Shown here: positions 52,705-60,404 of the stretch, piece by piece
How positions within the stretch are numbered: position 1 is the stretch's first letter
How the letters are laid out: every line of letters begins with the position of its first letter
DNA from: Bdellovibrio sp. KM01
Lineage (GTDB): Bacteria; Bdellovibrionota; Bdellovibrionia; Bdellovibrionales; Bdellovibrionaceae
Direction: 5' to 3'
NCBI RefSeq assembly: GCF_013752535.1
Contig: NZ_CP058348.1
Span: forward strand, 3,410,001 to 3,474,000
Length of the DNA: 64,000 nucleotides
Notes under the pieces: model-generated
What the model was told of the DNA's origin: nothing
Seen by the model: only the letters and a program-made list of their open reading frames with translations
Database searches by the model: none
Made by a program: the position numbers and the translations under genes

Positions 52705-53766
52705 ATGAAGAGATACCTTTTGCCTTTAGCATTGTGCCTGGCAAGTACATCGACTTATGCCCAAACAACCTCACCTTTGGTGCAAAACTTAAATTTTTCT
52801 GCGGCGATTGATGCCACCGCACCAGTTAATTTTGATGATTCTTCGGAAAACCAATTGGGAATTCGTTCGGCAGAGCTGATGCTTTACGCCCCTGTTGATC
52901 CCACCTTTGATGCCATGATCAACTTTGCGGCTCACAATGAAGACGGCGAATACCATGCGGAACTTCATGAAGGTTATATCTCTTCTTCGAAATTAATTCC
53001 GAATTTGCGTTTTAAAGTCGGAATGTTTTTCTTAGGCGTGGGTCGACTGAATCAATTCCATCAACATGATTGGGCCTTTATTTCTGCACCGAAAGTACAA
53101 TCTGAATTCTTTGCCGACGAAGGCATTCACGATACGGGAGCTGAAGCGACATACATTCTGCCAACAGATCACTATTTTGATGTCACAGTGGGCGTGACTG
53201 ATGGTTACAAATGGCATGAAGACGATACGCCGGAAAGACCCAAGGCGCCGGTTCACTATATCCGTCCGTCGACGTTCTTTAGTATCGGCGACAATGGCGG
53301 CCTGCAAATCGGCTTGAACTATTTGGGTCGCACCGATGCCGCGGGACTGCAAACACAACTGACAGGCCTTGATTTGGTCTATAAGCAAAAAGAAGGCAAA
53401 TTCAATCGCTGGTTGTTCCAGTCAGAAATTTGGAATCAGGTGCAAAACAGTGATCTGACAGATCGCTCGAATAAAATGGGCGCGTATTTTTATCCAGAGT
53501 ATGGTTTCAATGAACGTTGGTTCCTGGGACTTCGCCTGGATGCATTTACTGATATGAGTTTGAAGTATGACGACGGAGATCGCCGAGACAATCTGGATTA
53601 CGCCTTCGTACCAACGATCACTTTCAGAAATTCAGAATTTGTGACTTGGCGTTTGGCTTACACACATGAAGTAAATTATGTAGCTATGGAATCAGACCAA
53701 ACAAACCGCGTACTTGAATTGCAATTCATCGCGATTCTTGGCGCCCACCCTGCCCACGCATTTTAG
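52705..53766 (+). CDS. Outer-membrane beta-barrel of the metal-uptake operon
   Basis: 353 residues with signal peptide (YLLPLALCLASTSTYA) and GGAGGA before the ATG. Barrel-like strands throughout (LGIRSAELMLYAPVDPTFDAMINFAAHNE, LRFKVGMFFLGVGRLNQFHQHDWAF, GGLQIGLNYLGR, WRLAYTHEVNYVAME). It ends HPAHAF with the terminal Phe. No TonB plug is visible and it is shorter than TonB receptors, so it is more likely a porin-like channel. His-rich spots (HQHDW, HPAHAF) could touch metal. It lies 8 bases before the substrate-binding protein gene. Confidence 0.82.
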   Translation: MKRYLLPLALCLASTSTYAQTTSPLVQNLNFSAAIDATAPVNFDDSSENQLGIRSAELMLYAPVDPTFDAMINFAAHNEDGEYHAELHEGYISSSKLIPNLRFKVGMFFLGVGRLNQFHQHDWAFISAPKVQSEFFADEGIHDTGAEATYILPTDHYFDVTVGVTDGYKWHEDDTPERPKAPVHYIRPSTFFSIGDNGGLQIGLNYLGRTDAAGLQTQLTGLDLVYKQKEGKFNRWLFQSEIWNQVQNSDLTDRSNKMGAYFYPEYGFNERWFLGLRLDAFTDMSLKYDDGDRRDNLDYAFVPTITFRNSEFVTWRLAYTHEVNYVAMESDQTNRVLELQFIAILGAHPAHAF

Positions 53767-53774
53767 AGGTGATT

Positions 53775-54650
53775 ATGAATAAATTGATTTCTATCCTGGT
53801 ACTTTTTGTTTCTGTAAATGCCTTCGCAAAAATCAAAGTCGTTGCGACGTTGCCAGATATCGCTGAAATCGTGAAGGCGATTGGACAGGATAATGTTGAA
53901 GTTTCCTCTTTGCTTGCTGGTGGGACAGATCCGCATTTTGCAGATGCTCGCCCCGACTATATTTTGAAAGTGAACCGCGCGGATGTGGTTTGCTCAGTGG
54001 GTCTTGATTTGGAAATTGGCTGGCTGCCAAAAGTTCTGGAAAAAGCCGCAAATGCCAAAGTCCAAGCTGGTGGCACGGGCTTTTGTGAACTGGGTGATGC
54101 GATCAAGCCTTTGGAAATCCCAACGGGCGTGATCAATCGTTCGTTAGGCGATGTCCATCCTCATGGAAATCCGCACTTTACATTAGATCCTTTGAAAGTG
54201 GCTGAATCCGGCGCTGAAGTCGTTCGGGTGCTGTCAGCTGTCGATGCGGGAAATGCGGCTGTCTACCAGAAAAATTATGATGCATTCAAAAAACAGATGG
54301 AGACTTTACACACTCAGCTAAAAGCAAAAGTTAAAAAAGCAAAAGTGATGGAGTACCACAAGGAATTTACGTATTTCTTTAATTCCTATGGTTTGGATTC
54401 AGCTGGTTCTTTAGAAGAAAAACCGGGAATGCCACCTTCTGCGACTCGCATTGCTCAGGTGGCTCAAGCCGCAAAAGCGAACAAGGTCCAAGTTTTGTTT
54501 GCGACGGCTTCCGCTCCCCATCAAACATTGGAACGCTTCACAGAACTTTCAGGAATTCCAGTTGTCACTGCGCCTTCCTATATTCAATCATCAGGTGACG
54601 CAAAGACCATTGAGGCTTTGCAAAACTTGTTGGTAAAATCTATTCCATGA
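53775..54650 (+). CDS. Metal ABC transporter substrate-binding protein (ZnuA/TroA family)
   Basis: 291 residues from the ATG at 53775 (AGAGG 5 bases upstream), with signal peptide (LISILVLFVSVNAFA). Cluster A-1 fold: VVATLPDIAEIVKAIGQDNVEVSSLLAGGTDPHFADARP supplies the first His; DVHPHGNPHFTLDP the second; MEYHKEFTYFFNSYGL the third. The His-rich loop of E. coli ZnuA is absent. Zn or Mn is the likely cargo; the pattern does not decide between them. Its stop overlaps the ATPase start. Confidence 0.9.
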   Translation: MNKLISILVLFVSVNAFAKIKVVATLPDIAEIVKAIGQDNVEVSSLLAGGTDPHFADARPDYILKVNRADVVCSVGLDLEIGWLPKVLEKAANAKVQAGGTGFCELGDAIKPLEIPTGVINRSLGDVHPHGNPHFTLDPLKVAESGAEVVRVLSAVDAGNAAVYQKNYDAFKKQMETLHTQLKAKVKKAKVMEYHKEFTYFFNSYGLDSAGSLEEKPGMPPSATRIAQVAQAAKANKVQVLFATASAPHQTLERFTELSGIPVVTAPSYIQSSGDAKTIEALQNLLVKSIP

Positions 54651-55213
54651 ACAAGCTTTTAAGCGTTTCCAGTCTGCAGGCCTTGAGTAAATCAGGCACA
54701 CAACTTTCCCCTGCTGTGAATTTTGAACTTCACGCGGGGGATATTCTTTTTCTGCGCGGAGAAAATGGCGCTGGCAAAAGCACGATTTTGAAAACGCTGC
54801 TAAAGCTGCATGCTTACTATTCCGGTAAGTTTGAGTTCAATGTTAAGAATGAAGAAATTGAATATCTGCCTCAGCTGGGAAATTTAAATTTCCATCTGCC
54901 ACTGACATTGGCGGATATGTTGGGGGAAGCGACGACGTCTCCCTTGCTGGCTGGTCTTGATCTGAATAAAAAATGGAATACGGCCAGCGGTGGCGAACGT
55001 CAGAAGATTTTGTTTTCTGCTGCTTTGGCGAAAAAACCCAAAGTTTTGATTTTGGATGAGCCCTTTAATCACGTCGATAAAGATGCCGGTCTTTTACTGG
55101 AGCAGGGACTGCTGCAATTCTTAAATGAAAATCCGGAAAGTGCGTTGATATTGGTGTCTCACCGTTCATTGACGCAAAACCATGCCCGCATGCGTTTCCT
55201 GGAGATTCAATGA
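54647..55213 (+). CDS. Short ABC transporter ATPase (ZnuC-like)
   Basis: 188 residues, about 60 fewer than usual ZnuC. Walker A GENGAGKST, Q-loop near EYLPQLGNLNFHLPLTLADML, signature TASGGERQKILFSAALAKKPK, Walker B VLILDEPFNHVD, H-loop VSHR. All catalytic parts are there; the C-terminal extension is missing. Overlaps both neighbours by 4 bases, so the transporter genes are coupled. Confidence 0.92.
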   Translation: MNKLLSVSSLQALSKSGTQLSPAVNFELHAGDILFLRGENGAGKSTILKTLLKLHAYYSGKFEFNVKNEEIEYLPQLGNLNFHLPLTLADMLGEATTSPLLAGLDLNKKWNTASGGERQKILFSAALAKKPKVLILDEPFNHVDKDAGLLLEQGLLQFLNENPESALILVSHRSLTQNHARMRFLEIQ

Positions 55214-56022
55214 CGGCATTCTTGTCTTTATTAGGAATTTATAAGTGGTCTCTTCCAGCCAGCACGTTGATGGCGGGAACTTTGTGCCTGATTGGTGCGC
55301 AGTGGACGGCGCGTGAAAAAAGCTCACAGATCTTCGTTTTGGGACAAGGTTCCTCCCTGGGTATCGTCTTAGGGTTGGTTTTAAATATTCTATTGGGAAC
55401 TGATTTTCACTGGCTAAGTCTGGCGGGTGGATTAGGCGTAGGTGCACTTACTTTGATTCTTTCCGATCTTTTGATTCAAAGAAAGTCCGATCGTAACCAT
55501 GTGTATCTGACCTTATTTGTTTTGTTCCTGTCTTTGACTTATCTGATGTCTTCGCTCACTCCGTCACTTGAAAGCCATATGGCGGCAGCTTACTTTGGTG
55601 ATTTGGCCGTTATGAGTGATACGGCGGCAGCGATTGCGATGTTTGCAGCGGTTCTATTCATGGGTTTCATTTTGATGAATTGGCGAATTTTGACTCAAAT
55701 CAGTTTTCAACTGGTGAATCAAAGCTTGATTCACCGTCACTGGAAAAATCGCCTCTTTGATGTGGGAACACTGGTAATCACGACAATTGCCATTCAAAGT
55801 ATGGGCTATTTATTCACCATGGGCTCATTGTTTATTGCGACAAGCTTTGCTTCGCAGCGAAGCCGTAATTTGAGCAATTACACTCAAAGAGTGTTAGTGA
55901 TTTCTATCGTGGGATGCTTATTGGGTTTCTTGGTTTCCCTTTTGTCTACCAATCTGCCCACAGTTCCATGCGTGATGCTGGGACAGATTGCAGTGGGAAT
56001 TCTGACTTACATGAAAAAGTAA
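55210..56022 (+). CDS. Metal ABC transporter permease (ZnuB-like)
   Basis: 270 residues with about eight membrane helices. The ABC-3 family pattern is visible: ASTLMAGTLCLIGAQWTAREKSSQIFVLGQGSSLGIVLGLVLN near the start, YFGDLAVMSDTAAAIAMFAAVLFM in the middle, and IQSMGYLFTMGSLFIATSFAS before the last helices. Its last 16 bases overlap the end of the leftward regulator gene. Confidence 0.87.
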   Translation: MTAFLSLLGIYKWSLPASTLMAGTLCLIGAQWTAREKSSQIFVLGQGSSLGIVLGLVLNILLGTDFHWLSLAGGLGVGALTLILSDLLIQRKSDRNHVYLTLFVLFLSLTYLMSSLTPSLESHMAAAYFGDLAVMSDTAAAIAMFAAVLFMGFILMNWRILTQISFQLVNQSLIHRHWKNRLFDVGTLVITTIAIQSMGYLFTMGSLFIATSFASQRSRNLSNYTQRVLVISIVGCLLGFLVSLLSTNLPTVPCVMLGQIAVGILTYMKK

Positions 56023-57437
56023 TGGAAAGACGGTTGAGCCAGGCGCTTTTGACCGTCCAAATTGAACAGACAAATCACTTCCGTGCGCACACCTTGTTTC
56101 ACATTGAAAATCGTCAAATCTGAATTCTCGATAATCTGGTGAAGACCGCGACCTGCGCCACCCTTTGTAGTGTTCAAGCTGCCGGCTGTTCCATTGTAAC
56201 AAGTTTGCAGATAATCGATAATCACGTCTCTTTGCAGAGCGCCAAATGGATCAACCACGGCAACTGCCGCCATCACCCCATCCGTCGCATATCTAAAGAC
56301 GGATTGTTGGTGAGTTTCCAATTGCACTTCTTGTTTGCGGCTGACGTGATTAAAGATAGCTTTGCCATGGGAATCTACAGGTGCATCATAAATCGCGTTC
56401 ATCAGCATCTCTTCAGCCACCGTATTCACACGATCGATAACCGACGTGCGCACACCCGCTTTTTTCAAGTAAGTACACATATCATCGCGCAACTGTTCAC
56501 GCTGCCCTGAATGTGTGACCACTCTTTTTTGAATATCGACCCCCCAAGTAAGGTACTTGTCGATACCAAAAAGGTCTTTGTTCAAAAGTTTGCCTAAGGC
56601 AGTCAACACAAAGCGAATTGTCGCATTTTTATCTTCCGCATCGCGGGAGATAATGTTTTTGATGAAACGATTCGGAACCAGAATCCCCAGGTTGCCCTGA
56701 ACATCATGACTGGTTAACAAAATCACATTCGGACTTAGCTTTTGTTCTTCAACTTTACGAAGCACATCAACGCAGCTGTCTTCACCGACAACGACATCGT
56801 ATTTGCCACCTTTTAAAAGCTCTTCAGCTTGGGCCGCATCACTCGCGATATCCAAATGAACACCCGTACTGCCCAAAGCCATACGCAATGGCATTTGCTG
56901 CTTTTTGTCTGGCTCGATCAAAAGAACACGTCCACCGGCGCCACGTTGCAAAGCATTTTGGGCTTCATGCAATTCGCGGTTCAGGATTTCAAACAAACGA
57001 GCTTTTTCGTTCGTTTTAATCAGGCGCTCGGTCAAAATCATACAGTAGATTTGATAGAGCAATGCTTGAAAGCGGTCTTTGTCTTTAGGGTGAACGTGGG
57101 CAAAGTCTTCATCTTTGATCACATAGCACGTCACTTCTGTGATTGCGCGGACCGATGTGGAAGCTGGATTTGATGTGATAACACTCATCTCTCCCCAAAC
57201 TTCACCGGGAGTATCAAAAGAGGCAAGCACTTCACCAGCCAAAGAAATTTCCAATTTTCCAGATCTTAGAAAGTAAAGATTGCGATTGGTTTGGCCTTCT
57301 TTAAGAACCACTGTCCCAGCAGGAAACACTTCATTGTGCATCATCGCTGCTACTTGCAGTAACAGGTCGGTGCTGAATGATTTAAAAAAGGAGTAGCCCT
57401 TAATTTCCTGAACTATATCTGCTGGGTGCATTTTCAT
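56007..57437 (-). CDS. cNMP-binding / pseudo-receiver / RsbW-like ATPase regulator
   Basis: 476 residues in three parts. 1-135: cyclic-nucleotide-binding beta-roll (VFPAGTVVLKEGQTNRNLYFLRSGKLEIS, TPGEVWGEMSVITSNPASTSVRAIT). 165-285: receiver-like fold (RVLLIEPDKKQQMPLRMAL, YDVVVGEDSCVD, ILLTSHD) whose acidic pair and phospho-Asp site are altered, so it is likely a pseudo-receiver. 310-476: GHKL ATPase of the anti-sigma RsbW type (VNTVAEEMLMNAIYDAPVD, GGAGRGLHQIIENSD). It has no HisKA. It could link a cyclic nucleotide signal to a partner switch; partners are not in the window. Confidence 0.82.
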   Translation of the reverse strand: MKMHPADIVQEIKGYSFFKSFSTDLLLQVAAMMHNEVFPAGTVVLKEGQTNRNLYFLRSGKLEISLAGEVLASFDTPGEVWGEMSVITSNPASTSVRAITEVTCYVIKDEDFAHVHPKDKDRFQALLYQIYCMILTERLIKTNEKARLFEILNRELHEAQNALQRGAGGRVLLIEPDKKQQMPLRMALGSTGVHLDIASDAAQAEELLKGGKYDVVVGEDSCVDVLRKVEEQKLSPNVILLTSHDVQGNLGILVPNRFIKNIISRDAEDKNATIRFVLTALGKLLNKDLFGIDKYLTWGVDIQKRVVTHSGQREQLRDDMCTYLKKAGVRTSVIDRVNTVAEEMLMNAIYDAPVDSHGKAIFNHVSRKQEVQLETHQQSVFRYATDGVMAAVAVVDPFGALQRDVIIDYLQTCYNGTAGSLNTTKGGAGRGLHQIIENSDLTIFNVKQGVRTEVICLFNLDGQKRLAQPSFHYFFM

Positions 57438-57539
57438 ATGCTACAATTATGTAGTCAGACATCTGTATATGGGTAGTTTCGCTTGAAAATTCTTCGGAAT
57501 TTTTTAAAAATTAAGTCTATCGTCGGTGTCAGGAGTACT

Positions 57540-58286
57540 GTGTTTCCAACGATCGAAATCTCATCTGAAATCCACGTTCCCACATATTATCTTGTAATAT
57601 GTGTTGTGGTCGCAATTTGCCTTATCTGGGTCACACGACGGAGTCAGCAACAGAAACTTTCTGTCCCCCACACCCTCGACCTAAGTCTTCTGATCATGGC
57701 GTTTGGTTTCATTGGTGGACGCCTGTTTCACGTATTTTATGAAAGTTTCAGCTATTACCAAAACAACCTGATGCGCATCCTTTATTTCTGGGATGGTGGT
57801 TTTGTATTTTACGGAGGCGCTTTGTTAGCAGCCTTCGCTGGGATGACGTACCTGTATTTCAAAGCGCACGATCAGCTGGAAAATTACCTGGATTTGCTCG
57901 CTCCTGTTTTAGCCTTGGGTTACGGCCTGGGGCGAATTGCCTGTTTTCTGGCGGGTTGCTGCTATGGGCGCGCCTGTGACCTGCCTTGGGCCATTGCCGG
58001 AAAACATCCTTCGCAGCTCTATGCAGTTTTGTGGGAATTGGGCGTGGTCATGGTCCTCCTCGGCTTGGAAAAATCCCGCCGGCCATTGAAGTTCTTTCGA
58101 ACTCCAGGAAGACTCTTTTATGTATGGATGATCCTGCATGGAAGCGGCCGCCTTATTATGGAGTCCTTCCGTGATGACTTCCGCGGTCCTACTGTGGGCT
58201 TTTCAATCTCCAGCTGGATTAGCTGGGGGATCATTGTTCTCGGCTTAACGCTGCTTTCAAAAAAGCCCGTGGATTCCAAGGTTTAA
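57540..58286 (+). CDS. lgt: Prolipoprotein diacylglyceryl transferase
   Basis: 248 residues from the GTG at 57540 (AGGAG 4 bases upstream; gives MFPTIEISSEIHVPTYYL as in most Lgt proteins). A TTG at 57483 would add 19 residues. Seven membrane helices. Signature region GYGLGRIACFLAGCCYGRACDLPWA, and HPSQLYAVLWE and GSGRLIMESFRDDFRG are Lgt marks. Adds the diacylglycerol to lipobox Cys before LspA cleavage. The usual GRxGNFxN reads GRIACFLAG here, a divergent form. Confidence 0.88.
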   Translation: MFPTIEISSEIHVPTYYLVICVVVAICLIWVTRRSQQQKLSVPHTLDLSLLIMAFGFIGGRLFHVFYESFSYYQNNLMRILYFWDGGFVFYGGALLAAFAGMTYLYFKAHDQLENYLDLLAPVLALGYGLGRIACFLAGCCYGRACDLPWAIAGKHPSQLYAVLWELGVVMVLLGLEKSRRPLKFFRTPGRLFYVWMILHGSGRLIMESFRDDFRGPTVGFSISSWISWGIIVLGLTLLSKKPVDSKV

Positions 58287-58289
58287 AGT

Positions 58290-58304
58290 GTCTCATGTTG
58301 AGAC
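58290..58304. repeat. Inverted repeat GTCTCA-N3-TGAGAC after lgt
   Basis: Same arms as at 3541-3555. Flanking AAA and TTT extend the pairing slightly, so it may be the weak terminator of lgt or an operator for the lipoprotein gene 160 bases on. Confidence 0.4.
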
Positions 58305-58463
58305 TTTAGACAAAAGGTGACACAAATTGGCGAAGTGTCTAAAGAGTTCAACACCCTCACCCCTCTCAAATCGTAAATAACAAATCTCTGCGCATAGTTG
58401 GCTGTGGCACGTCCCGTGTATTGCATCTGTAGTGAAGAAGCTTATTTAATGAGAGAGGTATTT

Positions 58464-59201
58464 ATGAAAAAGCTCATCCTACTATTAGTAACGACGGCAT
58501 CGATGCTGACGTTTGTTGGTTGTGGCAACAATGACAGTGGCGGAGGCGGTGGAACCGTAATCCCAACATGTAATTACGGCTCTACATGGAATGGCCAATA
58601 CTGTGTTACTTCAAACGGTAACATTGTTAGCCCTGGTGTAACGACCATGCGTTTTGGTGACTATAAATATTGGTTCCAGATCGACTATTACACACGCATG
58701 CCGGTGCAAGTCGTAACAAGTGAAACAGGTAACCTACAAATCACGAATACGACTGTGTATGCAAAATTCCTTAAAGAAGCGATGGCTGTATGTGATCGCA
58801 CGATCTGGGGTTGGAACACAGGTTACGCGAATTGCAGTTCTTGGACGACAGGTTCTTTGATGGTGCAACTTGATATGAGCAACAGCTTGAAACCATCTTT
58901 GTACTTCACGGCGATTCCATCTCAGCAGTATTTCAGCTTTAACATTGGTATCAACGGTGGCGGCATGGCTTACAACCCACTGGCTTTGGTTCAAAATACG
59001 ACTTACAACTTGATCAACCAAAACAAAGGCTTTGAGATCCGCACCAATGGATCTTCCATGAACGGTGGCGGTTTGCACTTGATCCAACTTCAAGTACCAA
59101 ACGGTTCCATCAACGACAGCCAAGTGACTTACCAACTTGCTTATCCAGATGCTAACGGTAAAGGCACTGTGTTCGCGACAGGTGTCTTGAAAAAGTACTA
59201 A
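58464..59201 (+). CDS. Lipoprotein of unknown function
   Basis: 245 residues from the ATG at 58464 (AGAGG 5 bases upstream). Lipobox TFVGC gives lipid attachment, followed by a Gly-rich flexible linker (GGGGGT). The mature domain is beta-rich with many Tyr, Thr and Asn (YKYWFQIDYYTRMPVQVV, YLNITNTTVYAKF-like, QYFSFNIGINGGGMAYNPLALVQ, LHLIQLQVPNGSINDSQVTYQLAYP) and looks like a jelly-roll. No family recognised. A long hairpin follows. Confidence 0.75.
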   Translation: MKKLILLLVTTASMLTFVGCGNNDSGGGGGTVIPTCNYGSTWNGQYCVTSNGNIVSPGVTTMRFGDYKYWFQIDYYTRMPVQVVTSETGNLQITNTTVYAKFLKEAMAVCDRTIWGWNTGYANCSSWTTGSLMVQLDMSNSLKPSLYFTAIPSQQYFSFNIGINGGGMAYNPLALVQNTTYNLINQNKGFEIRTNGSSMNGGGLHLIQLQVPNGSINDSQVTYQLAYPDANGKGTVFATGVLKKY

Positions 59202-59224
59202 TAGTTAATGAAATGAATTTTAAG

Positions 59225-59277
59225 CAACCGATTGACGTAACTTCGCAAGTCGCATGGCGGAGTTGCACAATCGGTTG
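59225..59277. repeat. 53-base inverted repeat between lipoprotein gene and yacG
   Basis: Outer arms CAACCGATTG / CAATCGGTTG pair perfectly; inside, AACTtCGC and GCGgAGTT pair with one mismatch. It has no T-run. It lies 23 bases after one stop and 32 bases before the yacG ATG. Confidence 0.6.
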
Positions 59278-59309
59278 ATCTCGTTTCAACTCTGCGCAAT
59301 TATCCTACC

Positions 59310-59555
59310 ATGAGTGAATCAGAAAAACCCCAAGGTAAAATGGTAAAGTGTCCACAGTGTGGCAAGCCTGCTTTGTACTCACCTGAAAATCCTGCGCGCC
59401 CTTTTTGCTCTGAACGCTGCCGCCTGATTGACCTTGGTGAGTGGGCTTCTGAGGGATATCGCATTCCTGTGAACAATCAATCTTCAAGTGATTCTTTAAC
59501 TTCCATCGACGATGCATACGATGATGAAGATGGCAGCAACGACCCACGACACTGA
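59310..59555 (+). CDS. yacG: DNA gyrase inhibitor YacG-like zinc protein
   Basis: 81 residues. Zinc ribbon: CPQCGKPA, then [22 protein letters not shown], the YacG hallmark with Cys at CxxC...CxxxC. In E. coli YacG binds GyrB and blocks gyrase activity. The C-terminal 25 residues are acidic, as in other YacG proteins. It stands alone here, not next to coaE. Confidence 0.93.
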   Translation: MSESEKPQGKMVKCPQCGKPALYSPENPARPFCSERCRLIDLGEWASEGYRIPVNNQSSSDSLTSIDDAYDDEDGSNDPRH

Positions 59556-59729
59556 TGCGCACATTATAAATCTGTTTCGTGAAAATGGCTGTGCGAGCGT
59601 TTTTCGTAAATAGCCGTTGACGAAGCAGCGTTTTTAATTTGTTATTTGAAAGTCATCGGAAGACGAGAATTTATCATCAGGATTTTAAACAACTGAGACA
59701 CACACATGTGTCACTAAAGAGGAGTTCAA

Positions 59730-60002
59730 ATGAACAAGGCTCAATTGATCGAAAAAATCGCTGGCGAAACTAAAGTTTCTAAAGCTCAAGCTGAAGCAAT
59801 CCTTGACTGCGCAGTAGAAAACATCAAAAAAGCAGTTAAAAAAGGCGACGACGTTAAACTTGTTGGCTTCGGTACTTTCACTAAAGCTAAACGCAAAGCT
59901 CGCACTGGTCGCAACCCACAAACTGGTAAAGCAATCAAAATCCCAGCTGCATGGGCTCCAAAATTCCGCGCTGGCGCTGAATTCAAATCAATGGTTAAGT
60001 AA
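59730..60002 (+). CDS. hup: HU-family nucleoid protein
   Basis: 90 residues, standard HU size. Starts MNKAQLIEKIAGET; the DNA-binding arm region is VGFGTFTKAKRKARTGRNPQTGKAIKIPA, with an intact R-T-G-R-N-P tip and the conserved Pro that bends DNA. AGAGGAG before the ATG and a codon set rich in preferred triplets suggest strong expression. Homodimer or heterodimer state unknown. Ends with a strong terminator. Confidence 0.97.
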   Translation: MNKAQLIEKIAGETKVSKAQAEAILDCAVENIKKAVKKGDDVKLVGFGTFTKAKRKARTGRNPQTGKAIKIPAAWAPKFRAGAEFKSMVK

Positions 60003-60030
60003 TTAGTTTTACAACTAATCACTGATTTAA

Positions 60031-60058
60031 AAAGGCGTTCGCAAGAACGCCTTTTTTT
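60031..60058 (+). terminator. Rho-independent terminator of the HU gene
   Basis: Perfect stem AAAGGCGTTC / GAACGCCTTT, GCAA tetraloop, then a T-run. Confidence 0.92.
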
Positions 60059-60060
60059 AT

Positions 60061-60227
60061 TCTCAAAACCACTCCCTCATCTCCCCCCAAAAAAAACTCC
60101 TTGTTCCCCCAAAGACTCCAAAAAACGTACTCACACCGTACACACCACAGGATCTACCACCAACGCAGGAAACAACACCCCGCTCCAAATCTCTTATGAA
60201 TTTGTCATAGTAGTTTAGCACTGAAGA
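60061..60227. other. G-poor, C/A-rich gene-free stretch
   Basis: The first 140 or so bases of this gap hold by eye only about ten G on the + strand against more than fifty C, a strong strand bias seen nowhere else in the window. No frame on either strand looks like a protein. It could be an unstructured leader or a binding site. Confidence 0.5.
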
Positions 60228-60379
60228 GGAAATTTCAAAGGGAATCCCCTGTGGAGCGTGAGTGCAGCAACCTCCGGTGGCGCCCGGATGGCGCGAACTC
60301 GCCGAAGGCGAGCACCGGTTGAGCCACGATGGCGTGTTGCGGAACACACGCTCCACAGGGGATTCCCTTTGAAATTTCC
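60228..60379. repeat. Perfect 33-base inverted repeat with structured 86-base centre
   Basis: Arms 60228-60260 and 60347-60379 match at all 33 positions (outer end GGAAATTTCAAAGGG). The centre can fold further: CTCGCCgaaGGCGAG forms a hairpin, and GCAAC/GTTGC and GTGGC/GCCAC pair around it. It ends 25 bases before the pfkA ATG. It is not a terminator (no T-run). Confidence 0.9.
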
Positions 60380-60404
60380 GGCTCCCAGAGCTAATCTTCC
60401 CTTC

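Noticed and set aside
58405-58430. TGGCAC...TTGCA resembling a sigma-54 promoter
   Set aside because: The gap between the GG and GC elements is 15 bases where 10 is required.
60063-60356. Leftward 97-residue frame before pfkA
   Set aside because: It spans the G-poor spacer and half of the inverted repeat, with no binding site and no protein-like pattern.
60258-60404. N-terminal extension of pfkA
   Set aside because: It translates the right part of the inverted repeat; PfkA proteins start close to the GVYTSGGD motif.
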